Source of the DNA: Larimichthys crocea
Taxonomy: Eukaryota > Chordata > Actinopteri > Sciaenidae
Reading direction: 5' to 3'
Assembly: GCF_000972845.2 (NCBI RefSeq)
Contig: NC_040019.1
Location: 9,491,868 to 9,555,867 of the forward strand
DNA: 64,000 bases
In this document: positions 1 to 11,577 of the stretch, in pieces
How positions within the stretch are numbered: the first letter of the stretch is position 1
Layout: every line of letters starts with the position of its first letter
The notes under the pieces: generated by a model
What the model saw: the letters and a program-made list of their open reading frames with translations, nothing else
Told to the model about the DNA's origin: nothing
The model's database searches: none
Translations under genes and position numbers: made by a program

Positions 1-639
1 TTGGCCTTTTTTTTTTCACAGAAGACACTTTGACATGTCACTGTAGGAAAAGCACAGATGAAAATAATCAAATTAACAATGGCTGAATTCAATTCATCTG
101 CTTTGTTTTCAGGGTCCTGGTGTTGTGCATGCTGCATAACTTACACTTTCTTGACACTTGAATAAAACGGAGCCATCTGTAATGCAGTTAGTAACAGCTG
201 TGCATTTCGTTCAATGACACATCAAAATGACGGCTGTGAAAAAGCTTATTTGGCTACATAATGAGATTAGAGTAGGTGGATTCTAAAGATTGATGATTGT
301 CGAGTCTCATTCCCTGGTTGTCAGATATCCACATGAATGGGAAACAAACAAAGTGGCTCGGCACTCAAAGCGTCTGTATTTGATGACCTGACCTGGTGGT
401 TCACTCTGAGCCCCTTTGTTTCCTATCTACAACAGTATAAGATCTAGGAATGTTACTAGAAGTCTGCTTATTTTCTCCAGTATGATTGACCTGACCTTTA
501 AAGCTCAAGTTAAGCATTTTTGGAATACAGTTATTATTATTATTTTTTTTAAAACATGTCTTTATTGGTTTTTGAGTTACAACATCTCGAACATCCCAAA
601 CAATTGGCAGCACAGAAAACAATAGCACAGACTTAAACA

Positions 640-768
640 ATACTGAAAAGGACAAAGACAAATAAACAATAAAATAAATACAGACATGAAAATATAAACA
701 ACAAAAATAAATAAATAAAAATAAATAATAAATAAATGAATAACATAAATAAATAAACCTTACTAATC
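640..768 (+). repeat. A/T-rich low-complexity tract, (AAAT)-type
   Basis: Long run of AATA/AAATA units with few other bases. It may be the A-rich tail of an old retroelement, but no element body is recognised. Confidence 0.75.
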
Positions 769-929
769 TGTCAACAAGTTACTGTGCACTGAGTGTTAGG
801 TCACAAAGTCCATTCCTAACATCAGATTAGATATATTTTCCTTATTTTATTCTTCCACTGCTGGAATACAGTTATTTGTTTTCTGGTGAAAACTGAAGAT
901 CAACACAGCTCTTATGTCAGTAAATAGCA

Positions 930-1265
930 AGCAACAGCTGGTAGCTGGTTAGCCTTTTTTTGGCTATGGAAACTCCAGAATGTTCTTAGCGTGAGAAATA
1001 GTCGAGCTTACTACCCAGTAAAAGGGCAAAGTGTTGTTTTTACACCTCGATGTTTGTATCGTCGGAACAAACAAGATACAACATGTTAATTTGTGAACGT
1101 GCTTTTAGGCAGATTTTGTTACTATTGGACAGAGCTGGGCTAGATGTTTTCCCCTGTTTTTACTTTGTGCTAAGCTAACCTGGAGCTCATATTACAGACA
1201 GACATGAGAATAGTATCAACATTCTCATCTACCTCTCCGGCAAAAAGTAAATGTGTCACCATTCT
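930..1265 (+). repeat. Teleost interspersed repeat (non-coding), copy 1
   Basis: It contains, in order, GCTGGTAGCTGGTTAGC, GAGAAATAGTC, AACAAACAAGATACAACATG, GGCAGATTTTGTTAC, GGACAGAGCTGGGCTAG, TGCTAAGCTAACC, and ACAGACATGAGA followed by TATCAACATTCTCATCTA. This order matches a very common non-coding repeat I know from many perciform genomes; I cannot give its database name with certainty. The copy near 57895-58200 shares the same order of blocks, which is direct evidence of a repeat family in this window. Confidence 0.75.
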
Positions 1266-3027
1266 TGTAAGACAGACAACAATAATATTGAATAAGGCTT
1301 ACACTATGCTAGCCAAATATTAAAAATAGCTAAGACAACCTACAAAACATACTAATATGGATAATACCCAAAACTAAATATTACATTACAAGTTCTGCAC
1401 ATCCAACATATAAATGATTTGAATTATTTTGGCTAATTAGACTTTTGTGGGTATGTACAGGCTGTGTTGATATGTATCTTCCTGAGAGTCTTTACAGCTT
1501 TGTTTAACCTGTTTATGGCAGGCAACTTTACAACTTTAACATCCCTGTCGGTACATGTAGCCTGGAGACCTCACACATCTCCAGCATAGTTCCAACTAAT
1601 GTCCACCTGAGCAGAGGTCTGATCAGAATACCTGAAAACAACCGTGCGTGTAAAGGATTTTTAATGGAAGCTGTTACTCTACATTTGATGTAATTTATGC
1701 AATATGGTTTTACAGATACACAGCTGAGTGCACAATATAAACATTGCCCTGGACGCTGAAGGTTTTCCAACCAAGACCTGTGGTTCAAGGTTGTATATTG
1801 AATGGAATGATAAATGATAAATGAAGTATGCTTTTAATAATGTGCAGTTGTGCTGAAGGTTGTTTTTGAGTGAAAAAAATAAATAAAAAAATCATCATTT
1901 TGTCCACATGCACTGTTTTTCTTACTGCAGGGGAAGTTTTGAAAAAGTGAATTTAGTATTGAGAAATGTTTGTAACTAGTTATGAAAAACTGTAAGCTTT
2001 CAGCAGTATTTCCACAGAGTTACCACTGTAAAAACAACAGAATGACAAAAAGGAAACCACAAAACACAGTGAGACAAAATGAGCAACTGAGATGGCATTC
2101 CAATGCTAAACACTTTAAGAAATACAAGAAAATAAAGAAATTAGGATATTATTGTTTTTACAAAAGTTGCTTTTCTTCCTAAACCCATTTTTTCATGTAA
2201 TGTCTTTTGAGATTCATCCCGATGCTGTCAAATGATTGTTTTGTTTGTATCATGACCTGTTTGGACATTGCTCACATAGTTTGTCTGGTCTTGTTATTCA
2301 GCAGGGTGGATGCGGTATTCCCCAAGAACCTCACAAAAGACGCACAGGCCTCACTGGCTCCTCTGCCCAGCAAAACAATGCCAGCATGTAACAGTCACAC
2401 TGTTTAAATTATGTGGCCACATAACGTGCAGATGGATACAATGAGGTGGGAGAGGGGAGGGGAGCAGGAGGATGACGAGGCGGGAGTTTTATCAAGGCAA
2501 TTTGTTAAAAGTTTTGTTTGAGATCCCAGGAGGTGAGTATGCCAGCCTTTTATTGCCATCTTAGGTCATTTAAATGGCTGGCATCAATGACAGGTACTGT
2601 TTCCCCTTACACAGCCCCTACAGCAATTACAAGATTGTTATGTACTGTAATAAAGCTGTTTCTGCCAGAAGATTGAGCCTCTCAGAGAGTCAGTGTTGGA
2701 GATCTGTATTTTATTTGGGTAAAAGAAGGATATCATGTTCATTTGTGCAAGTATGAGCAACTTCACAAGATTTAGATCACAGTCATGCAAAGGATCCTTG
2801 GCGAGGAGTCTTTCATACTGCGGGAATCTCATTCATAGACACAGATAGTAGAAGGGAGGCTTAATGGACAGTGTGGTGTCTGAGTTCAGTACAGGACTCA
2901 GTGATGATAAAGATCGCCTGGGAGAACAAAGGAACAAACCACGGTCTGGCCTGCCATGGAAATGTCAAAACATCAAGAAACAGAATTGGCAAGACACACA
3001 CAACCACACCGGCAACCCACCCAGCTA

Positions 3028-3029
<2 letters not shown>

Positions 3030-3070
<41 letters not shown>
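3030..3070 (+). repeat. (CA)n microsatellite
   Basis: About 20 uninterrupted CA units. Translations through it (Thr-His or Cys-Val runs) are artefacts. Confidence 0.98.
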
Positions 3071-3073
<3 letters not shown>

Positions 3074-6000
3074 TACACTTTCCTCTGTCTTTCCAATTTT
3101 CTATCTACATCGCTTGCATACAGCTCAGCTCTGTATATCCCTCTCTCTAATTCCTCTCTATGTCTATTCCAGGACTGCACATGACTCCATTGGAAGTGGC
3201 CTGGTTTTATCCATGCGCCATAGTTTTGAAAGATCAGCAAATAATGAAGTGGACAAATGGCTGATTAATGTTTGTGTAAATGAACAACGTTGCCATTAAA
3301 GTAACCATTGTCCTCTAATTTAATGAGACAGCGGAGAGACGGCTGAACAAGAGATGACAAGACAGAAAGGTCGGAGACAGACAGAGCAAGAGAGGAGGAA
3401 TGAGAGAAAGTGAGAGTGAGAGAGGATCAATTAGGGCAGTATTTTTGGCATGCTGAGAGAAGCCAGGGCAGTAGGGAATGCCTTTTCCATGACGTCAGCA
3501 TTTGGACACACATCAGTTGAGCCAGTCCACAAATCAATCAAGGCCACATAGAATTGTCTCTCACTGCCTGAAGAATTTATGGCAGCTTACAGTGTCTCAT
3601 GACTTTGAAATCCTCAGATCTAAGTGGCATTACACTGGTGCAACAGCTCTAAACACTGCTTTGCCTTTCATTGTACATTAGAAAAGTTATCTCAGCTCTG
3701 AATGATCTCACTTGCAGATCAAGCAAGACTCACAGTCGAAATGAATGTAATGATGACAACACCCCATTAAAAGTCATTCAACAGTTTTAAAATGTATGTA
3801 CCAACTATTTCTGGAAACTGAGATATTTCTAGAATATTTGAATCATTTTAGTTGAACTAGTACTGCAATGTGTGGCCATGACTGCCCCTTCTTCTTCTTT
3901 TCACATAACGCTATTAAATAACATTCAAATGACTTAGCACTTGCACTAAGTTTTGGTGATATGCAGCACTGCAATGTACTTGCTTATTTTCAACTAAGGT
4001 CTCCGATGCCCAGAAACAATCAAAATAAGAAACAGAAGTAATTTTATATTAGCTCAGCCCTCTTTTCTGCTGTTGTCTTTTTATTATGTTTGATTTCAAA
4101 CCCTTGGTTTCTTTAAAAGCTCCCTGTGGATATTAATGAATGAAGTCTGTCACAAAGTTCCATCACTGCAATAATATTTGTTTAGCAGCAAAAACCTCAG
4201 ATCTTAATTCTGTATGTCAAAACACTGGCCCATAAAAATATAACTGACCTTTAAGTCATTTTTAATTTGCCATGACTGCAACCTTTTTCTGACCACAACA
4301 AAGTAAATGTAGCTGCCTTAAAGTCACCAAAGTAAATGAAGCAAACAATTCAGAAAATGGTCATCTGCAGGCATCCTGGTCAGCTATAGTGCTTGAGATG
4401 TACAGTAGGTCTGTCAAGTGATGCAGAGAGCCAAGGTGTGAATGCATATATTATAACAAACTGTCATAAAATAAAGGAAGGAATACTGTTTTGTTCTGTT
4501 CTGTGATTCTGTAATTATAGAGGTGTACATTTTTGCTGTGACTAGTCCAAGAGGCATGGCAGACTATACATTGATCCCCGACCAATCATAGCATGCTGTG
4601 TTTTATGATGTGCATGATGTCACAGAGAAGGAGGTATAAAGGGATGCCTTCAGAAGAAACAAACAATGGCTATGCGTATGATACTGACTCAACATTACAA
4701 TGAAAAAAGCCTAAAAAACACAGGTGACGGTGGCATTTTCTCCATTTCACAGCTTGCGGCACTAACAACATCGTTCTACTTTTTGCTTTGTCAAGTTTAG
4801 AGTGCAGAGAAGAACATTATGTGCTCCTGGTAATGGTTATGAACAAGTCATTGAAGGAATATGAGATTCTAACATGCTAGTCTTTCTATGTGAAGTCACT
4901 TTCTTATCACTATGATACAAGACACGGGATAAAACCATCAGTTGTTGTTGTTGCTGTCAATTTTCTTTCCCGACATCCTATTTCTGTCGGGCCAGGCTAT
5001 TATCGTTCAGTAGCATAATTCACACCTATAATATTACAGCAGTTTTTATTATAGAAACTACTTTTCAAACTAAATTTGGCCTTACTAGCTGTGAAGGGAA
5101 CAGGGTTGTCCCGTAGTTTCAGACTTCTTGTCACAGTTTTTTCTAATTGTACTTCTTGATGTTTTAATTAATTGCTGTAATTTTCTGTATTCCTTATTTA
5201 TTAACTGCTGTCTGCAAGTCAAATCACCCCTTAGAGACATTTAAGCATTATAACAACGAATAAAGTCACCAATTTAATAACTCTACTTAAATGTCTGAAT
5301 AAACAAATTCAGCACTCACACAAAAAAGTTTGTGCTGTGGTTAGTGATTTGTGCAGAAAGTATAATAATATCTGGCCTGTTGTTCTCTAGAGAATTCTGG
5401 CTTAGCACATGCTACTTTTAACACCTGATTTATGCTTTTTGGCATCAATATAGCACACTATTACATCGTGTTCTGATTATTTTCTCAAAATTCAGCTTCT
5501 GAAATGAGCTGTGTAACTTTTCGTAAAGCAAACAGCATTTTAGTTTGTAGGGGAACATAAGGGCCATAGCAGCCTTGGTAATGATCAAGTACTAAGCCAA
5601 TACCAGTAGAGGTCTTATCAGGCTCTTGATTAAGACAAGCGGAGTTGGCTGCAAACAGATGTGCCCTCAGACGTAATTCCGACGTAAATTCTGCTCTTAT
5701 CAGAGAAAATAACACTGTGGAGAATGCCTAAACAAAGATAACACTGCTACAAAGTTGGAAATTAGGCTCTTGTTGCAGGTTTTTGTTAGTGTAAGCCTGA
5801 CTACAGATTAAACGAATAGTATTTCCCCTATTTTTCCTTATCCACTGTCAAAGCTTTTAGGAAACTCAAAATCATGAGTTTTGAACTAAATAGATGGTAA
5901 TTGTGTTGTTGACATGGCCATAAACTTCTGGAAGTGTCATCAGTGACTGTTGACTGCTTTTTGACTCTTTTATTGGATTTAATTCATCAACTTTATTAAC

Positions 6001-6968
6001 TTGTTTAAATGTTCAGTACAGATGTCAATTCCTGCACCACAGACAGGAAAATCCTTCAAAAAAAGACTAATCTGCACTTCCCTGGGTGCTACATTGTATC
6101 TGAAACTAAAAAATACTTTAATGTTAATGTTGGATTAATTTAAAATACCACATAGCACATATTTTACTGTTTTATAGCTGTATTGTTGGGAGACAGTAAT
6201 GTTAAATAGTTAGTTGGCATTGATACATTAATGCATCAAGCACCTTCCCTCTGGTGTAAACACACCCACACAAGCAATAGAAAGGCCTTGTTATGCATGT
6301 AATGTAGCCTCTCCAAACTGTATCTCTGCTCTGTAGTGTGTTTGACACAACTAAATAACCTTTCCTTTGGGACACTTGCTAGCTTAAATGTGGCAAGAAT
6401 GTTCTGCTGGACTTACATCTTTGGTTGTTAAAGCTCATTAAAGTTTTGGTATATCCCACGGTGAATGTGTGGATTTGTTTTCTTTTACTTTATCGTCTTT
6501 GTTTGCATTTAATAGAAGTGGTACTACCATGCTGATGTTTGGAAGTGTTGTGTTGCAACTTTTTTGTGACCTTGACTGGCACAGTATATGTATACCTGGA
6601 TTTGAGTTGGGGAAAACATGCCTGTGGATGAAGTTTCCCATAGCTCTAAATTCTGGCTGCTTCTTTGAGAGGGGAAATGTTGCAGTTCCCAAAACAAACC
6701 AAGGCCGGCAAATAGCAGGAGCATTATAAACATTTGACACTTAACAAAACCTGAGAAGACAGTGTGTTTCATGTGTCCAGTGACAGCCACAACAACATCT
6801 GGGTTCTGTCTGCTTCACCCATTATTGCTGCTCTAGCAACTTTCTTTCAACGTGTAGAGGAAATGCATATTACAGCAATACCCAGTGGGGAAAAAAGACA
6901 AATATATTTCAAGTCCAAAATGTTCTTCTTATTGGTTAACTGAACAGAACTGAACAAAATAGAAGTCC

Positions 6969-6998
6969 CTGTTTATAGTAGCTCAATCCTATAAACAG
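6969..6998 (+). repeat. Perfect 10-bp inverted repeat (hairpin)
   Basis: CTGTTTATAG and CTATAAACAG are separated by 10 bases. It lies 22 bp from a second hairpin at 7021. Confidence 0.85.
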
Positions 6999-7020
6999 TT
7001 GAGTTTTTTAATTGTCTTGA

Positions 7021-7048
7021 CATTGTGTCAGAGCGGTCTGACACAATG
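7021..7048 (+). repeat. Perfect 12-bp inverted repeat (hairpin)
   Basis: CATTGTGTCAGA and TCTGACACAATG with a 4-base GCGG loop. Confidence 0.9.
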
Positions 7049-8813
7049 GTCATTTTTGTGGTTGTACTGTTGTTTGGTTCTTGTTCCCATAGGTTTAATT
7101 TGAATGCATTCCAGTACAGCACCAGTCTATCATGCAGCTAATTTAACAATGTTTGTAGGACATGACGTGTTATTCATATGACCAACTCAACTGATGGATG
7201 GGTTAATCCCATTCACTAACAAATCCACAATCGGCAGCAGCAGATAGACTTGGCTGCTCATTTGTCACACTGTCACAGTTTGCTTTACTGTTGTAAATGC
7301 ATGGTATATTAGAGTGATGACTATGGACAGAAATAATGCCTCAGGCACGGCCTGTTTGTTAGCTAAATCCCCCACAAAATCTAAACACAGTGGCCAATTA
7401 AAATTTTTCAGGTTTAAAAAATACTGCCTCTTAACAGGGATCACTAAAACCATGTTCTCCTCTGACCAAAGAGAACATAAAAGAATGGAAGCATCCACCA
7501 CGTTGAGACTAAGTATGCTTCCCTGGTTAACTCAACCCAGCTGTTGTTCAGAAGTAGGTAACAAAATTCACCCCCTGAAACAAAATAACATTTGCAGTGG
7601 GAATTGTAGACACCCAGGGGAGGATGTGGATTTGCTGATATTTGCTCAGTCACTGTTGTTTGGGAAAGATGCAAACATGGCCACAACATAATGTTTAATG
7701 AAAGGTCTTTATATGGTAATGGGAAACACTGAACCCATAAAAATGTGGTCAGAAAAGGATCAAGTCAGTTGGGTTGCAATAAATTGTGAGCTGAAACCAT
7801 GAACAATTTTACAGCATATTGTAGGTGAGTCACAACGGGATTGTCCAGCCTTGGTAAAGTGATTCACTTTCTCATTAGATTAGATTTCTGTTTTTATATT
7901 TATATCTCTAGAAATAGTAGAAATGTTTTAATTAACAAAAACAAATCCAAATCCAATCCTGAACCCACTCTGATCCTAATTTAGAATAAAAAACTAATCA
8001 GTTGTTGCTTTGCTGATAGCATCATACACAGATAAATGAGGCACAACCCCTAGTTCACTTTCTATCAAAAATGGGAGCCTACTCCTTCTTCTGCCAGTTC
8101 AGACACATTACCTGACCTCCACATCAGACCGATGGGGTGTTTTTACCAAGACTGCCAAAACATGTGACTTGTTTTTGCCATTTCTGCTTTATTTAGATAG
8201 TGGCTGCTGGAGAAAGAGTGAGGTGGAGATAGCATGCAGCTCATGCACTATGGCCATAGTAAATGGTATACCTGGTGAGCTACCAGGGCACCCCAGCCAA
8301 AACATATCTTGAACATTGAGAATTTCAGAAAAAATCTTGCTGCACTTTTTGCCTACCTCTATCAAAGACATGGGTGCTTGCTTCCCAAACCCCCTCCACA
8401 GATTTAGTTCAGAGACAAAAGCTGCAGTACTTCCTAAAATGTGACCACTGATTTATGAGTCCCCTGGGTTAACCATCTCTAATTGTCTTAGGTGTCCAAC
8501 CACAGGATCTTGTCACCAAGATGACTATTAGGCCACACCTACAAGAGGCTACCTTAAAAAATGGACTAAACAACAAAGATGATTGTGGATTTTTAGGAAA
8601 AGGCTTGACTATGGTTGTTCAATATAGAAAGTTCCAACAGCATGCCTTCCTTGCCCCAACACACAATCATATTGACACTCTTGAGAAAATGCACTTTTGA
8701 TCATCGTCGACCTTGCCTCTCACACTAGCAATTCTAGAAAACAAGGGAGTCCAATCCCTATCAAGAAGTTTGATTCTACTTTTGTGAATACTTCCATATT
8801 ATACAATATCTTC

Positions 8814-9161
8814 TTAGTATGACATAGCTGACACTTGCCTCTGTATTTCCTTTACCAGAAAAGTGACACAAACATACCTAAACCCCCAACTGAGGCTGAT
8901 TAGACCCCATAGATACACAGGTCCAGTTTCCAAGCATTTACCTGAAAGCTCTCCTAGCTTCAGGACGTGGCTCTGGTTTTCCCTCTTCCGTGCAACAATG
9001 TTCTTTTTTAAGATACTGACTATATGACCTTTGAAAGTCTGGCCCTTAACCTCACCTGGGACCAATGTACCATGGCAAATCCTACAAGGAGCTCCATAAT
9101 CTGTATTGTGTTTATCTTTATCATGACACAAAAACACATTTTCCCCCAAGTCTAATATCAA
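8814..9161 (-). other. Unassigned minus-strand ORF (115 codons) in an astn2 intron
   Basis: An open frame starting MILDLGENVFLCHDKDKHNT with a CRICHG motif. I recognise no family. It sits just past the exon G donor (same strand as astn2), so it could be chance, a decayed mobile-element fragment, or a read-through tail. No splice context supports it as an astn2 exon. Confidence 0.2.
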
Positions 9162-9200
9162 ATTTGTGCAGGAACCCTGTAATCATTTCTGCACTAACTA

Positions 9201-9232
9201 CAACACAACACAACACAACACAACACAACACA
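9201..9232 (+). repeat. (CAACA)n pentanucleotide microsatellite
   Basis: Six tandem copies of CAACA followed by CA, about 95 bp past the donor of astn2 exon G on the minus strand. Confidence 0.95.
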
Positions 9233-9326
9233 ATTTATGACTGAAGCTTTGCATATGGCGAAGAAATAAATCAACTAGTTAGTCGACTGACTTGTAAAAC
9301 TTGGCAAAGGGCATCAGCAGACTTAC

Positions 9327-9468
9327 TTGTACAGACTGTCAGGTTCCAGGCACTTGAAGACCACTGAATATAGCACAGAATGAGGATGGTCTCCAGTCCT
9401 CCTCCCAGCAACAACACAGGATGAACCCAAACCAGAGAACAGATCATCCATCAAGCTCAGAACCTCAC
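9327..9468 (-). CDS. astn2: astn2 coding exon G: fibronectin type III region, last exon in window (142 nt)
   Basis: No complete open frame marks this exon: in-frame stops lie just outside it. I found it by splice sites and family likeness. Two bases complete glycine, then it reads EVLSLMDDLFSGLGSSCVVA and GRRTGDHPHSVLYSVVFKCL, then EPDSLY, ending with AA of a Lys codon. DDLxSGLGSSCVVAGR and VFKCLEPDSLYK are strongly conserved in astrotactins. The acceptor is CTCTACCAG|GTGAGG and the donor is TACAA|GTAAGT. Its phase matches exon F exactly (142 = 2 + 46x3 + 2). The next family exon should start by completing Lys and continue with the last fibronectin strands; I saw no candidate in 1-9326. Confidence 0.93.
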
Positions 9469-11553
9469 CTGGTAGAGAGATGAAATTACAGGAAAGATGG
9501 AAAAAGGGAAGGGTGAAATGAAGACAGAAAGAAACAAAACCAGAAAATCTTAGAATATGGTCACTTTGAAAAAGTTATTTGTATTTTTTGCAAGCTTATC
9601 TTTCAGCATAATATTTCATCTATTGTTCTTAGTTAAACAAAACAATGCCACATGTTTTGGTTGCACTACATGTTTCATCACAGGAAAAACAATGGTGCAC
9701 AACATGAACTTAGTCATGAATGAATTTATATAATTATATCTGTCTAATTATGGTTCCATTTTCTTCTATGGTGTTGTGTGTTTCACCTCTGCCTGGTCAG
9801 GTGGGAGCCATCTTGCTTGCACCAAGCCCAAGGCTAAATTAAATATTACCTTTTACTGGCACCAACCCATACACAGGACATTATAGAACTGTAAGAAAAC
9901 AGGATTTCTTTCCTTTATGGGCACATGGTACTGTTACTATGATATCTCACTGAGCACCCTGGCGTCTCACAAAACACTACTTCACAAGTTGTGAAATATC
10001 TTTCATGTCAGCTTACGGGAAAGGCGAGCAACGCACACTTGTTCATTTAGACACACACACATACACAACGCCAGTTTCCAGTGCTCATGGGGGTGATGGA
10101 AAAAAGAGGGAGCTGTCAAAATAGTTTAAAAACTCTCAAACAGTTGGATTTCCAACTATTTCTACACGAGGTAAAGGGCAGCTTAGTTTTAGCTTATGAT
10201 ACATGGGCCAACTTATAAACACAGGGAGTAAGTCTGGCTGGTAGGGCATAAGGAGATGGTAAGAAAAGGTTGCGAAGAGAGGAAAAAGAACTGCACGAAT
10301 GAATGATTTGACCTTTTCACAGAAAGAGCTCTGTGTATAGGAGGTTTCCCCCAAACACATTCCTGCACTGTTGCTCTTTTGAAGGTTTTACCTTTTTAAA
10401 CACAAATCTCAGACTAGGTTCTTTTATGCTGTTGTTAAAACCTGCTTAGGGCTGCAAAAAAAAGTTGTCAATATCAGTATGTCTACATTTTCAATCATAA
10501 TGTTTTTGTAAAAATCTTGGACTGACCTCCCGTGAAGTGTGTTATACTTTCAAGTTGGAATTCACATTTGTTACCTTTTACTATAAACAACTTACAAAAT
10601 CACGTTTTTTGTTTTTTTTTACGTTCTTAAGCCTCAAGACCACCTGCGTACAATGACGTACACTGCATTCTGATGGGGAAAATCATTAGCTGCATGTGCA
10701 CCAAACACAGTAGAAATAAGGCTAGGAGAATCTAACAACCTTTTGTCCCTGCTGCGAACAGGAAGAACGTTTCGGATATACCAGTGTAGAACTGAACTTA
10801 GCTATTCAGCTATCAGTAATCATAACGTGACTCCCATGATAGAACTATAACAGTAATTTGGACATAAACAAGAGGGAATTCACATGGCAGACCATCAGCC
10901 TGGATGTATTAAGTAAACATTAATTTAAGGCTAAAAGCTATGTGTGGTTGGTATCAAAGACAGGATTGCCACCATGTGTCAACAAATCAACCTGTAATTT
11001 GGGATATCGCCACAGTCAAGGAACTTTCACTTAACTCTCCTTACTTAACACTAGTCGTTGTTCATTTCTGTTTCATTTCCATGGCTACCACACGTAGAGC
11101 ACTTGTCTGCCTGTCTATTCACATGAGGAGCACAGTGAGAGCCTGTGGATCCAAAAGGGAACGCAGACAGAGAATCGCTCCCCATCTGACAAGACCTATA
11201 CAAATGCATGTGTACATCTGTCCATATTTACAACAATAATACAGCATACTAAAACTGGTGGTGCTAAATTGCAAGAAATACTAAATCTTAAATAATGTTG
11301 CTTTAAACAGATAAATTATCTTGGTTTGTCAAAAGCCAGATGTTTTACACAATGACTATTTTCCGTACAATTGTCAGTTATATTTTATAAGATATTAACA
11401 AAGTCCATAGTTGTTGTTGTTGTTTTGGTAATGATAAACCTATGCTTGAGAAATAGAACATTAAAATTCAGCAAGTATTATTTTAAGTATGTCTTTCAGT
11501 GGTGCCACATACTTTGTGTTAGCTATTAAAAGGAGTAACAATGAAGATTTACG

Positions 11554-11577
11554 TTTATTTATTTATTTATTTATTTA
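11554..11577 (+). repeat. (TTTA)n microsatellite
   Basis: Six tandem tetranucleotide units. Confidence 0.95.

Larger units (their letters stand above)
1..9326 (-). other. astn2 intronic sequence downstream of exon G (partial)
   Basis: No gene was recognised. It holds an A/T-rich (AAAT)-type stretch at about 640-768, a teleost interspersed repeat at about 930-1265, a CA microsatellite at 3030-3070, two adjacent hairpins at 6969-6998 and 7021-7048, a minus-strand ORF of unknown origin at 8814-9161, and a (CAACA)n repeat at 9201-9232. A CCAAT/TATA-like cluster lies at about 4580-4640. The next astn2 exon was searched for here and not seen. Confidence 0.6.

Noticed and set aside
2864..3299. Overlapping ORFs of 106 and 142 codons with Thr-His repeats, and the antisense Cys-Val ORF
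   Set aside because: They read through the CA microsatellite, which has no stops in these frames. No protein-like sequence on either side.
7314..7691. 125-codon plus-strand ORF
   Set aside because: No recognisable family or regulatory context; overlaps open frames on the other strand as expected for chance.
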